Of a stretch of DNA of 64,000 bases, positions 32,078 through 40,702 are shown in pieces (the stretch's first letter is position 1; each line of letters starts with the position of its first letter). Location of the stretch: the NCBI RefSeq assembly GCF_031885415.1, contig NZ_CP116871.1:1-64000 (forward strand), written 5' to 3'. Origin of the DNA: Microbacterium forte. GTDB lineage: Bacteria; Actinomycetota; Actinomycetes; Actinomycetales; Microbacteriaceae. The notes beneath the pieces were generated by a model. The model was not told the origin of the DNA. It saw only the letters and a list, made by a program, of their open reading frames with translations, and ran no database searches. The position numbers were made by a program, and so were the translations under genes.

Positions 32078-32680
32078 ATGCCCCGACCCTCGAGCCCATT
32101 GCTTTCGCCCGAGATCATCGGGGCGGCAGGCCTCGAACTGTCGAGAGCCGGAGAGCCGTTCGGGGTGAACGCGATCGCCCGCAGGCTCGGTGTCAGGCCG
32201 TCTTCGCTCTACAACCACGTGGACGGCATGGACGGCATCATCGAGCTGATGCGCGGCCGGCTGGTCGAGGACTACCGGGTCAGGCCGGGGGAGAGCGCGT
32301 GGGACGACTTCCTCGTCGAGCTTCTGCGACAGCAACGCCAGATGTATGCCGATCACCCGCAGCTCGTGCCGCTCCTCATCGGAAAGACCATCACTCATCC
32401 GGCGGTCATTACCGCGTATGACGACCTGGCGACCGTTCTCGTCGACGGGGGCTTTCCCGAAGACGAGGTGCTCACGGTGATCGCGATCATCGATGCCTTC
32501 GCGATCGGCTTCGGCCTCGACCTGGCATCGCCGGACGAGGTGTGGGAGCCGGGAGAGGGAACGCGCACACTCGGTCGCGTGCTCGAGGGGGCGGAGCGCG
32601 GTACCGCGCGAGCGGATCGGACGTTCGAGCTCGGTGTCGGACTGTTGGTCGACTCGCTTCGGGCTCGCCTCGACAGGTGA
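32078..32680 (+). CDS. TetR family transcriptional regulator
   Basis: 200 aa from ATG 32078 (MPRPSSPLLSPEIIGAAGLE). The N-terminal helix-turn-helix has FGVNAIARRLGVRPSSLYNH near residues 27-46. The C-terminal ligand domain is helical and fits the TetR_C_11-like class. It probably represses the divergent MFS-amidohydrolase operon and itself. RBS support is modest (GAGAGTGAG about 10 nt upstream). Its last codons and stop are part of a 19-bp tandem duplication. Confidence 0.88.
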   Translation: MPRPSSPLLSPEIIGAAGLELSRAGEPFGVNAIARRLGVRPSSLYNHVDGMDGIIELMRGRLVEDYRVRPGESAWDDFLVELLRQQRQMYADHPQLVPLLIGKTITHPAVITAYDDLATVLVDGGFPEDEVLTVIAIIDAFAIGFGLDLASPDEVWEPGEGTRTLGRVLEGAERGTARADRTFELGVGLLVDSLRARLDR

Positions 32681-32701
32681 GTCTCGCCTCGACAGGTGAG
32701 T
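32664..32701 (+). repeat. 19-bp tandem duplication at the tetR stop
   Basis: CTCGCCTCGACAGGTGAGT occurs at 32664-32682 and again directly at 32683-32701 with no mismatch. Copy 1 encodes the final residues RLDR and the TGA stop; copy 2 is outside the gene. Confidence 0.92.
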
Positions 32702-32956
32702 TCGGAGTGGTTGCCCCCTCGAGTCATCCAACCCCATTTGGATCACTCGAGAGGGCTCACCGTCCGTCCCGGACGGTAGGGGAGGCGGCGAAGATTTTCG
32801 CTGCTCTCTCGACTGATATATCCCCAGATGTTCAGCCGGTAGCCCCCGCTACTTGCAGCAGAATATCGCTTAATCGTCGTGTCCGCCATTTGGGGGACAA
32901 AGAAATCTACGAATGTTTCTTCCAGGACTGGGGCTTGCCGTGAGAACGTCCACTCA
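32702..32956. other. Non-coding gap with two strong hairpins
   Basis: No credible gene. A long imperfect stem (32718-32751: CTCGAGT-C-ATCCAA with TTGGAT-C-ACTCGAG, loop CCCCAT) and a perfect 8-bp hairpin (32759-32777: ACCGTCCG/CGGACGGT, loop TCC) follow tetR. Neither has a T tract. From about 32790 to 32935 the DNA is poorer in G and C than its surroundings (for example GATATATC, GAATATCGCTTAATCG), possibly a remnant. Confidence 0.5.
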
Positions 32957-32962
32957 TAGAGT
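32935..32962 (+). promoter_or_regulatory. Promoter of the 129-aa gene, leaderless
   Basis: TTGCCG (32935-32940), a 16-bp spacer and TAGAGT (32957-32962) are followed after 6 nt by the ATG at 32969. This is the clearest complete leaderless promoter in the window because both hexamers are visible. Confidence 0.6.
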
Positions 32963-32968
32963 GGTTTC

Positions 32969-33358
32969 ATGGACAGAAAGCTCGTGCTGAACGCGCACCT
33001 CGCCATCGCCCACGGGCACCGAGTCGAGGTGACGGAGCGCATCGACGAGCTGACCGGTGAGTCCCTGGTCCTGTCTGTCAGAGACCTCGACACCGGCATC
33101 CGATATCGCCGCGTCGAAGAGCCCCGGGGCGAGCTCCTCCGGTGGCTGGGTCGTGTCATCGACTGCACGGTGACGATCGGCGGCCACTCGTCGCTGACGA
33201 CTCTCACCGTCGATGCCGAGGGGAGCGGATCGGGAGCGACGAGCGCTACGGCCGCCCTGCACGGCGCGGATGCGGCGGTCGACGCTGCGAAGGCCGAAGC
33301 GGACCGCTGGGGCGGTGGCGACCGCGTGCCTGAGCCGGAGCCCGAACGCTTCTGGTGA
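32969..33358 (+). CDS. Hypothetical 129-aa protein
   Basis: 129 aa from ATG 32969 (MDRKLVLNAHLAIAHGHRVE). The first 75 residues look like a small beta-rich fold (VLSVRDLDTGIRYRRVEEPR, VIDCTVTIGGHSSLTTLTVD). The end is Gly/Ala/Pro-rich and acidic. No known family recognised. It is convergent with dnaE2, ending 5 nt before the dnaE2 stop. An overlapping reverse frame (32954-33517) was judged a shadow. Confidence 0.6.
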   Translation: MDRKLVLNAHLAIAHGHRVEVTERIDELTGESLVLSVRDLDTGIRYRRVEEPRGELLRWLGRVIDCTVTIGGHSSLTTLTVDAEGSGSGATSATAALHGADAAVDAAKAEADRWGGGDRVPEPEPERFW

Positions 33359-33363
33359 ACCGC

Positions 33364-36300
33364 TCAGCGGAAGTCCCTCGATCGATGCGTCACTCCGGTG
33401 CTGAGGTCTTCGAATGCGTCGGCGAGGACGTTCACGACCCCCTCTGCTGAGCGCTCGAGAATGCCGCGGATGATCAGAGCAGGAGAATCCCGCGCCACCC
33501 GGTGGTACCGACCCCACACCCCGGTCGAGCAGATGACGTTGACGAGGCCGGTCTCGTCTTCGAGATTGAGGAACGTGACACCCGCTGCGGTCGCCGGGCG
33601 CTGACGGTGGGTCACGAGGCCGGCGACCTCGATGCGTCTGCCCGTCTCGTGGCTCTGGAGGTCGGCGGAGGTGAGCACGCCTCGCTCGCGCAGAAGTCCG
33701 CGGAAGTGCGCCATCGGATGGTCGTCGGTCGAGACACCTGTCGCCCAGAGATCTGCGGAGAGCCGTTCATAGCTGGACTGATCGCTGAACAGCGGGGGCT
33801 GCACGGCGATCGTCGTGCCGGGAAGGAATCGCGAACGATCCTCAGCGGCTGCCCCCGACAGCCAGATCGCCTCTCTGCGCTGCAGCCCGAGGCACTCGAA
33901 CGCGCCGGCGGTCGCCAGGGACTCGAGCTGCGCGGCGGTGGCATCGGTGCGCCTCACCAGATCGTTCAGATCGCGGAACGGACCGGCGGCCTCGCGCTCG
34001 GCGACGATCCTCTCTGCCAGCGGTGTGCCGATGCCGCGCACACCGCTGAGCCCCATGCGCACCGCATAGGCGCCATCCCGGCGGTGCGCCGCCGACTCGT
34101 CGGGCTTCGACCGGTCGAAGCGTGGCACTCGAGGCTGCAGAGGATCGCCGCAGGCGTCCAGCCCCGTCGGCATCCGCAGCGGTGCGCCCTCGAGGGGTTC
34201 GAGAGTCTCGGTGACGCCTGAGGCGTGCAGATCGGGTCGACGCACCTCCACGCCATGCCGACGCGCGTCTGCGGTGAGCGTCGAGGCGGAGTAGAAGCCC
34301 ATCGGCTGCGACCGGAGCAGTCCGGCGAGGAACGCCGCAGGATAGTGCAGCTTGAGCCAGGAGCTCGCATAGACGAGGAGTGCGAAGGACAACGAATGCG
34401 ACTCCGCGAATCCGAAGTTCGAGAACGCCTGGATCTGCGCGTAGATGCGATCCGACTGCTCGGCGGAGAGCCCGCGCCGGGTCATTCCCGCGTAGAGCTT
34501 GTCGCGCACCTTCTCGATCTTCTCGAGCCCGCGCTTGGACCCCATCGCGCGTCTGAGCAGATCGGCCTCGTCGGCGGTGCAGTCGCCGATGGCCGTCGCC
34601 ATCTGGATCAGCTGCTCCTGGAAGATCGGGATACCCAGCGTCCGCTCGAGGATCGGCTTGAGGTCATCATGCGGATACGGGATGTCGAGCACCACAGGCT
34701 CTTCTCCGCGAGCGGCTCTGGCGCGGTTCTCTTCGTCGAGCGCATCCTTGGCCATCTTGCGGCGGACGAACGGATGCACGGCGCCGCCCTGGATGGGCCC
34801 GGGGCGGATGAGCGCGATCTGGATGGCGAGGTCGTAGAAGGCGCGCGGCTGCAGGCGGGGGAGCAGGCCGATCTGTGCGCGGGATTCGACCTGGAACACC
34901 CCGATCGAATCAGCGCGGCAGAGCATGTCGTAGACGGCCGGCTCTTCTTTCGGAAGCGTCTCGAGCGTCCACCGCTCACCCGTGGCGTCGTCGATGAGAT
35001 CGAAGCAGTGCTGGAGCGCTGCCAGCATCCCCAGTCCGAGGAGGTCGAACTTCACCAACCCCATCCATGCGGCGTCGTCTTTGTCCCACTGGATCACGGT
35101 GCGGTTCTCCATGCGAGCATGCTCGACGGGGACGACCTCGCCGACGGGGCGTGCAGTGAGCACCATGCCACCGGAGTGGATGCCGAGGTGTCGGGGAGCC
35201 TTCAGGAGCTCACCCGCGTAGTCGAGCACATTCGCGGGAATGTCGTGCTCGTCTGCGACCTCGAGCCCGGCGCTCCACCCGTCGACCTGCCTGGACCAGG
35301 CGTCCTGCTGCCCCGGGGAGAATCCCAAAGCCCTCGCCATGTCGCGCACGGCGTTCTTCGGACGGTACTGGATGACGTTCGCCACCTGTGCCGCACGCTC
35401 TCTTCCGTACTCGCGGTACACCCACTGGATGATCTCCTCCCGGCGATCGGAGTCGAAATCCACATCGATGTCCGGTTCTTCCTGACGGGTCGTCGCCAGG
35501 AACCGCTCGAAGGGCAGTCGGTAGAGGATCGGGTCGACGGCTGTGATGCCGAGGAGATAGCAGACGGCGCTCGCCGCGGCAGAACCACGTCCCTGACACA
35601 GGATGCCGCGACGGCGTGCCTCTGCGACGATGCCGTGCACGATGAGGAAGTAGCCGGGGAAGTCCTTCTCCTCGATCACGTCGAGCTCGCGCCCGATCCT
35701 GCGGCGACCGTCGTCATCGAGGTGTGGGTATTTCGTCGGCACGGCCTCCCATACCAGGTGACGCAGCCAGCTCATGGGTGTATGACCGTCTGGCACTTCC
35801 TGCTTCGGCAGGGCCGGTCGTGCTCGGCGGAGGGAGAAGGCCGACGCAGCGGCGAGCTCGAGCCCGTAGGAGATCGCGCCGGGGTGGCGCCGGAAGCGCG
35901 CGGACATCTCCGCACCGCTGCGCAGATGTGCTCCTCCGTGGGTCGGAAGCCAGCCGTCGAGCTCGTCCATGCTGCGCACAGCACGCACAGCGGCGACCGC
36001 CTCGGCGAGTGATGCGCGTTCGGGGGCGGCGTAGTGCACGTTGTTCGTCGCCACCACAGGCAACCGCATCCGCCGGGCGAGATCGGCGAGAGCGTCGTTG
36101 CGACGTGTGTCCTGCGGGTCGCCGTGGTCGAAGAGCTCGACGGCGACGTGATCCTGGCCGAACAGATCGACCAGACGGCGCAGCGGCGTCTGCGCGTCTC
36201 CGGCTTCGAGCCCACGGCGGACGCCGCCCTTGCGGCATCCGGTGAGGATCGTCCAGTGCCCGTCGGCGGTGGCCGCCAGCTCATCGAGGTCGTACACGGG

Positions 36301-36825
36301 GCGGCCCTTCTCTCCGCCGCGCAAGTGAGCAGCCGTCATGGCGCCGGAGAGACGGTGATAGCCCTCCAGGCCGTCGGCGAGCACCAGAAGATGGTCGCCG
36401 ACTGGATCGGGGGTACCCCGCTGCGGGGCGTCGAGACCGAGCGAGAGCTCGGCACCGTAGACCGTCTGGACGCTCACATCCATCAGCTCTGCGACCTCGG
36501 CGAAGCGGGCCGCTCCGTAGAAACCGTCGTGGTCGGTGAGTGCCAGCGCGGTGAGCCCCAGACGCTCGGCCTCGGCGAGCAGGTCTTCCGGTGAGGAGGC
36601 GCCGTCGAGGAACGAGTACGACGAATGCGCGTGCAGCTCGGCATAGGGGACCGCATCCTCAGGTCGGTGCACGGAGGTCGGGGGATTTCGCTTGCGCTTG
36701 GTGCTGACGGGGCCCGGGTCTGGACGACTGCCGGGTGGCATGCCTCCGGTCGGATAGGGCGATTCCTCGCCGCTGAGAGTGCGCTCCAGTTCGTTCCAGG
36801 ACAGGGGAGGGTTGTGCCAGCCCAT
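33364..36825 (-). CDS. dnaE2: Error-prone DNA polymerase DnaE2
   Basis: 1153 aa from ATG 36825, chosen because it overlaps the imuB stop (ATGA); a start 24 nt upstream exists. An N-terminal PHP domain (AELHAHSSYSFLDGASSPED, TDHDGFYGAARF) precedes the C-family polymerase core with the catalytic acidic motif PDIDVDFDSDRR near residue 450. QAFSNFGFAESHSLSFALLV and a C-terminal OB-fold (IEVAGLVTHRQRPATAAG) follow. DnaE2 performs damage-induced translesion synthesis and mutagenesis with ImuA' and ImuB in Actinobacteria. Confidence 0.96.
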   Translation of the reverse strand: MGWHNPPLSWNELERTLSGEESPYPTGGMPPGSRPDPGPVSTKRKRNPPTSVHRPEDAVPYAELHAHSSYSFLDGASSPEDLLAEAERLGLTALALTDHDGFYGAARFAEVAELMDVSVQTVYGAELSLGLDAPQRGTPDPVGDHLLVLADGLEGYHRLSGAMTAAHLRGGEKGRPVYDLDELAATADGHWTILTGCRKGGVRRGLEAGDAQTPLRRLVDLFGQDHVAVELFDHGDPQDTRRNDALADLARRMRLPVVATNNVHYAAPERASLAEAVAAVRAVRSMDELDGWLPTHGGAHLRSGAEMSARFRRHPGAISYGLELAAASAFSLRRARPALPKQEVPDGHTPMSWLRHLVWEAVPTKYPHLDDDGRRRIGRELDVIEEKDFPGYFLIVHGIVAEARRRGILCQGRGSAAASAVCYLLGITAVDPILYRLPFERFLATTRQEEPDIDVDFDSDRREEIIQWVYREYGRERAAQVANVIQYRPKNAVRDMARALGFSPGQQDAWSRQVDGWSAGLEVADEHDIPANVLDYAGELLKAPRHLGIHSGGMVLTARPVGEVVPVEHARMENRTVIQWDKDDAAWMGLVKFDLLGLGMLAALQHCFDLIDDATGERWTLETLPKEEPAVYDMLCRADSIGVFQVESRAQIGLLPRLQPRAFYDLAIQIALIRPGPIQGGAVHPFVRRKMAKDALDEENRARAARGEEPVVLDIPYPHDDLKPILERTLGIPIFQEQLIQMATAIGDCTADEADLLRRAMGSKRGLEKIEKVRDKLYAGMTRRGLSAEQSDRIYAQIQAFSNFGFAESHSLSFALLVYASSWLKLHYPAAFLAGLLRSQPMGFYSASTLTADARRHGVEVRRPDLHASGVTETLEPLEGAPLRMPTGLDACGDPLQPRVPRFDRSKPDESAAHRRDGAYAVRMGLSGVRGIGTPLAERIVAEREAAGPFRDLNDLVRRTDATAAQLESLATAGAFECLGLQRREAIWLSGAAAEDRSRFLPGTTIAVQPPLFSDQSSYERLSADLWATGVSTDDHPMAHFRGLLRERGVLTSADLQSHETGRRIEVAGLVTHRQRPATAAGVTFLNLEDETGLVNVICSTGVWGRYHRVARDSPALIIRGILERSAEGVVNVLADAFEDLSTGVTHRSRDFR

Positions 36826-38366
36826 CAGCGGTACCTCCCCTCGGCCCACCAGCGATCTCCCGTGCAGAAGACGAGCCAGGCCCGATCATGGTCATCGATG
36901 ATCTGCAGGCGATGCCCCTTCTTGCCGCCGGAGGCCTCCCACCGGCGTTCATGGATCGGCCATGGGCCAGCCCAGGCCTGCACATCGTCGCCGTCGATGC
37001 GAGCGGGTGCCGCCGAGAGCGAACCCCGGTCGTCGACGAGGACGGTCTCCCCGTCGGGTGCGAGCACTCCGATGGGGCGAGGGGGACGGAACACCTCGGC
37101 GGGAAGAGGATCGGGAAGGCTTCCCGGCCAGGGGTGCCCGGGGTCTCTGGGGGCGACGGGGCGTTCGCCCCACGGAGTGAGCACCTGTCGATCGGCGAGC
37201 CAGCGTCCGCCGGAGAGAGCGGCGGTGACGACGCCCTCGTGGCCGAGCATCGTCTGCACGCGGGAGATGGCGTGGTGCAGGCGCTCATCCGTGCCGGACC
37301 CGAAGAGTCCGGGCTGGTGATGGGCGGCATCATCGACCGCAACGGGGACGATCCGCACCAGGGCGATCCCGCCGAACGCGCGAGCCTCATCGATCGGCTC
37401 TTTCGCTGACTCGGCCCCCAGCGCCTCGAGCTGCCAGCGCACCCGGTCGACGAGGTCAGCGGCATCGAAGCAGGTCGGATGCAGCCAGGGCCGGGAGAAC
37501 ACCTTGCCGTCGTCGTCGATCAGGTCGATGCGGATCTCTGTGCACACCACCGAGGCTTCTCCGAGAGCGAGCATGACCGCATCGGCCGTCTGCCGCACCG
37601 CGAAGGCCACCTGATCGGCTCCGGCGAGCGGCGGTTCGAACTCGACGGAGCGCACGAGTTCGGGGTCGGGCGGTCGTGCCACCACGGCGCGGGAATCGGC
37701 ACCGGCGGCGAGGGAGTGCAGGCGGGCGCCGCGCTCGCCGAAGCGATCGCGCACCTCGATCTCGTCGAGGCCGGCGAAGTCGCCGAGCGTGCGCACGCCG
37801 AGCCGGATGAGCAGACCGGTGAGCTGTTCGTCTCGCAGCACACCCACGGGGAGCGGGGCGAGGAAATCCTTCGCGAGACCTGCAGGAACGACGGTGCACG
37901 GGGTGCTTCCTCTGGCGGCGAGCTCTGCCGTGAACGGGCCGTCGGCGATGCCGACGCGCACCTCGGGGAAGCCCGCCTCGGTGAGGACATCGATGAGGGC
38001 CCGCCCTGCTTCGGCCTCGCCGTCGTGGTAGCGGGAGATGCCCCGTGCCCGCACCGCCGCGAGTCCTGGACGCAGCAGCGCGGCGCCGGGGGCGTGCTTC
38101 TCGATGAGCTGCAGCACCGGAAGGAAGGCCCTCTCGTCGCGGTCGGTGTCGTGCGGCAGCACGCGCAGCGACGAGATGTGCCCCTGCGCGACGCGGCGGC
38201 GCTGGCCGGCGCGCACACCGTGCTCCCTCGCCGAAGCGGTGCATGCGATGACGGTGTTCGCATGCACCAGCGCCGTCGGCGGATGAGGCGGTGGCCCGCC
38301 CAGGGCGGCGCGCAACGGCCAATCGGGAAGCCACAGGACGAGGACCCGCAGCGGAGCAGCGGTCAT
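36825..38366 (-). CDS. imuB: ImuB, Y-family polymerase-like mutasome hub
   Basis: 513 aa from ATG 38366, overlapping the imuA' stop. The N-terminus LRVLVLWLPDWPLRAAL lines up with the first Y-family strand, but the catalytic acidic residues are replaced, as is known for ImuB, which is catalytically inactive. HhH and little-finger regions follow (GLLIRLGVRTLGDFAGL). ImuB links DnaE2 and ImuA' to the sliding clamp. The candidate clamp-binding segment is HHQPGLFGS near residue 350. Confidence 0.92.
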   Translation of the reverse strand: MTAAPLRVLVLWLPDWPLRAALGGPPPHPPTALVHANTVIACTASAREHGVRAGQRRRVAQGHISSLRVLPHDTDRDERAFLPVLQLIEKHAPGAALLRPGLAAVRARGISRYHDGEAEAGRALIDVLTEAGFPEVRVGIADGPFTAELAARGSTPCTVVPAGLAKDFLAPLPVGVLRDEQLTGLLIRLGVRTLGDFAGLDEIEVRDRFGERGARLHSLAAGADSRAVVARPPDPELVRSVEFEPPLAGADQVAFAVRQTADAVMLALGEASVVCTEIRIDLIDDDGKVFSRPWLHPTCFDAADLVDRVRWQLEALGAESAKEPIDEARAFGGIALVRIVPVAVDDAAHHQPGLFGSGTDERLHHAISRVQTMLGHEGVVTAALSGGRWLADRQVLTPWGERPVAPRDPGHPWPGSLPDPLPAEVFRPPRPIGVLAPDGETVLVDDRGSLSAAPARIDGDDVQAWAGPWPIHERRWEASGGKKGHRLQIIDDHDRAWLVFCTGDRWWAEGRYR

Positions 38367-39160
38367 CCGGCCACCGCCAGACGCGGGTATTCGAGCGGAG
38401 TGGCCTCGTGACCGCGCAGGCCGGGCAGCGTCGTCATCTCGGCCATGGTCTCGACGGCGGTGTGCTCGGCGGGCAGCTCTTCGACCGCGCCGTGGGCGCC
38501 GGGAAGGCGTACGCGCACGCTCGACGACAGCGGACTGTGCCGCGTCCGGGCTGACACCGTCGCCGTGGAACCTTCGATCAGCCCCCACCCCTCACCGACA
38601 CCGAGCCAGTGCTGGTCGTGCAGTCGGATGGAGCCCTCGCTCTGCGGCCAGGCGCCGGACGCTGTCGACTCGGTGATGAGCAGGGTGCTCCCGCGGTCTC
38701 GCAGACGTGCGCTCAGTCGTGACACATCGGCATCGCGTGCTCTGCCTCCCGGCTGCACGGCGATCAGCGGAACCACCTCGGCGAGCGCAGAGGTCACGGC
38801 GAGCCAGCGGTCTCCGGGCTCGGGGACGAGGATCAGTCGAGGCAGCTCGATTCCGAACGCCGCTGCGGCTTCCACGCCCAGCGTGGGCATGCCCACCACC
38901 GCACACCAGTGCCCCTTGCGCGATGCCGCCGCGAGCAGCGCGAGGACGAGACTGGGCGAGGGGGAGACGGTGTATGTCGTCCCCGTCTGCAGTCCTTCTT
39001 CGGGGAGCAGGGAGGAGAAGGCGGGTTCGAGGGGGAGCAGCGGATGCTCGCTGCGTCTGCGCTGCATGCGGCTGATCTCCCGGCGCAGCCGAAGAACCTC
39101 TCCGGCGCGGGAGTCGCCAGCCGGAGAGAGCGCGGTCACCGCATCGAGCCCGATCCCCAT
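38363..39160 (-). CDS. imuA': ImuA' mutasome accessory protein
   Basis: 265 aa from ATG 39160, with GAGGATGG upstream as ribosome-binding site. It has a RecA-like outline (LQTGTTYTVSPSPSLVLALL, then HWCAVVGMPTLGVEAAAAFG) without an intact Walker A, as expected for ImuA'-type proteins. It is first in the imuA'-imuB-dnaE2 operon, with ATGA junctions throughout, and is preceded by a damage-type promoter at 39208-39230. Confidence 0.88.
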   Translation of the reverse strand: MGIGLDAVTALSPAGDSRAGEVLRLRREISRMQRRRSEHPLLPLEPAFSSLLPEEGLQTGTTYTVSPSPSLVLALLAAASRKGHWCAVVGMPTLGVEAAAAFGIELPRLILVPEPGDRWLAVTSALAEVVPLIAVQPGGRARDADVSRLSARLRDRGSTLLITESTASGAWPQSEGSIRLHDQHWLGVGEGWGLIEGSTATVSARTRHSPLSSSVRVRLPGAHGAVEELPAEHTAVETMAEMTTLPGLRGHEATPLEYPRLAVAG

Positions 39161-39207
39161 GAATCCATCCTCGAAGATATGTACTAATAAAGCAACTGGA
39201 GTAGATG

Positions 39208-39230
39208 ACGATAGTTCGAACCTCCGACAT
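39208..39230 (-). promoter_or_regulatory. PafBC/RecA-NDp-like promoter of imuA'-imuB-dnaE2
   Basis: Minus-strand ATGTCGGAG (39230-39222), 8-bp spacer GTTCGAAC, TATCGT (39213-39208). This matches the actinobacterial LexA-independent damage promoter TTGTCRGTG-N8-TANNNT at seven of nine upstream positions, with exact spacing and -10 pattern. The start would be near 39201, about 40 nt before the imuA' ATG. The spacer itself is a palindrome (GTTCGAAC); a full LexA box was not seen. Confidence 0.6.
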
Positions 39231-39292
39231 CGGCAGGGGAGGTTATCCACACGCCGTCCTCGCAGGCATCCGCCTTCTCCTAGCCTTCCCGC

Positions 39293-39763
39293 ATGGATCT
39301 CCGCACCGTGGCCGTCGTGACCGTCCATCTGATGCTGTTCGTGGTCGCCTGCATACTCGTCACCATCGACATCCGCACACATCGACTGCCGAACCGGATC
39401 GTGCTCCCCACCCTCGCGGCGCTCATCCTCCTCGGGGTCGCCGACGCCATCACCTCCGGTGAGAGCGCGGCGATGGTCAGAGCAGCATTCGGCATGCTGA
39501 TCCTCGGCGGCTTCTATGCGGCGCTCCGTCTGCTCAGCCGCGAGGGAATGGGCGGAGGAGACGTCAAGCTCGCCGCCGTCATCGGCCTTATCCTCGGTTG
39601 GCACAGCTGGCAGGCGCTCGCCGTGGGAGCAGCATCCGCCTTCGTCCTCGGTGCTCTGTTCTCCCTGTCGCTGATGATGCTCCGCAGGGCGGACGGCTCG
39701 ACGCGCATCGCCTTCGGGCCGTGGATGATCCTCGGCGCGATCCTCGGCATCCTCGTGCAGTGA
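39293..39763 (+). CDS. Minimal prepilin peptidase (A24 family)
   Basis: 156 aa from ATG 39293, 6 nt after TAGCCT. Four to five membrane helices carry the two aspartate motifs: TIDIRTHRLPN near residue 24-34 and GMGGGDVKLAA (GxGD) near 84-94. There is no N-terminal methylase domain, so it is the short form. It should process type IV pilin or Tad/Flp pilin leaders in the membrane, but no pilus genes are in this window. Confidence 0.85.
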   Translation: MDLRTVAVVTVHLMLFVVACILVTIDIRTHRLPNRIVLPTLAALILLGVADAITSGESAAMVRAAFGMLILGGFYAALRLLSREGMGGGDVKLAAVIGLILGWHSWQALAVGAASAFVLGALFSLSLMMLRRADGSTRIAFGPWMILGAILGILVQ

Positions 39764-39798
39764 GGCGTCTTGCAGCGTGTCGGCGCTAGGGTGAGCAC

Positions 39799-40011
39799 AT
39801 GGCACTTGCGCGACTTCACGGCGGCCCGCTCGACGGGCAGATCATTCCTCTCGGCGATGCGGACGACAAGCTGATCGTCCCCTACAGCGAGACCCAGGTG
39901 GTGTACAACCGGCGCGGTGACGCGCAGAACACCGGCGACACCGACGGTCCCACCGAGATCGACTACTGGTACGACGAATCCCTCGAGGACATCAGCCCGT
40001 CGGATGACTGA
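39799..40011 (+). CDS. Hypothetical 70-aa protein
   Basis: 70 aa from ATG 39799, 6 nt after TAGGGT (leaderless pattern). It starts MALARLHGGPLDGQIIPLGD and is acidic toward the end. The HGGPLDG motif recurs in small response-type proteins of actinobacteria but gives no function. Its stop overlaps the next start by 8 nt, so it is coupled to the CYTH gene. Confidence 0.7.
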   Translation: MALARLHGGPLDGQIIPLGDADDKLIVPYSETQVVYNRRGDAQNTGDTDGPTEIDYWYDESLEDISPSDD

Positions 40012-40648
40012 GCACCACACCGCTCCGCAGTCCGGCCTCGAACCCTCCAGGGTCGTCGAGGTCGAGCGCAAGTACGACGTCGACGACGCCACCCCTCTTC
40101 CGGAGTGGGTGGGGGTTCCGGGAGTGGATGCCGTGTCGTCGGGCGAGGTGCGCGAACTCGACGCACGCTACTTCGACACCGCGGATGCCGGACTCTCCCG
40201 CTCAGGGGTGGCTCTTCGTCGTCGCACCGGCGGACCCGATGCCGGTTGGCATATCAAGGGACCGCGTGAGGGCGACGGCCGTCTGGAGATCGGCTGGCCG
40301 CTGGGTGACGACGACAGGATCCCCGAGGCGATGACCGAGACCATCTCTCGATGGGCGACGGGCCCGCTGACGCCCCTCGCCCGGATCGAGAACACCCGAA
40401 CGGCCTATCTGCTCACCGGAACCGCCGGAGTGGTCGCCGAGTTCGTCGACGATCACGTTCGCGCGACCGATCTCCGACACGACGTGCAGCGTGAATGGCG
40501 CGAGTGGGAATTCGAGCTCGGCCCCGCTGCGCCCGCCGACCCGGCGGGGAGAGCGGCCCTGTTCGAGGCCGTCGAGAGGGTGATCTTCGCCGCCGGGGGT
40601 CGCGATGCGTCATCCGGCTCCAAGCTCGCCCGTGCTCTGGGTTTCTGA
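40004..40648 (+). CDS. CYTH domain protein
   Basis: 214 aa from ATG 40004 (MTEHHTAPQSGLEPSRVVEV), overlapping the previous stop. VEVERKYDVD is the signature ExExK motif of the CYTH triphosphate tunnel fold. LDARYFDTADAGLSRSGVAL, RRRTGGPDAGWHIKGPREGD and EFVDDHVRA supply tunnel Arg/Lys/Glu residues. Such enzymes act on triphosphates (inorganic, thiamine) or polyphosphate; the substrate is undetermined. No CHAD domain is fused. Confidence 0.85.
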   Translation: MTEHHTAPQSGLEPSRVVEVERKYDVDDATPLPEWVGVPGVDAVSSGEVRELDARYFDTADAGLSRSGVALRRRTGGPDAGWHIKGPREGDGRLEIGWPLGDDDRIPEAMTETISRWATGPLTPLARIENTRTAYLLTGTAGVVAEFVDDHVRATDLRHDVQREWREWEFELGPAAPADPAGRAALFEAVERVIFAAGGRDASSGSKLARALGF

Positions 40649-40702
40649 CTCACGGCGCAAGCCCCTTCCGCGTGTGAGCGGGGCCATGCTTGAGTGGCAG
40701 AC

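Noticed and set aside
32542..32943. 133-codon plus-strand frame overlapping tetR and the gap
   Set aside because: It overlaps the tetR coding region in another frame, runs through the hairpin region and has no ribosome-binding site.
39214..39221. GTTCGAAC as a LexA (SOS) box of the mutasome operon
   Set aside because: The actinobacterial SOS box needs two half-sites, TCGAAC and GTTCGA, separated by four bases. Here the half-sites merge without a gap, and the surrounding PafBC-type promoter explains the sequence better.
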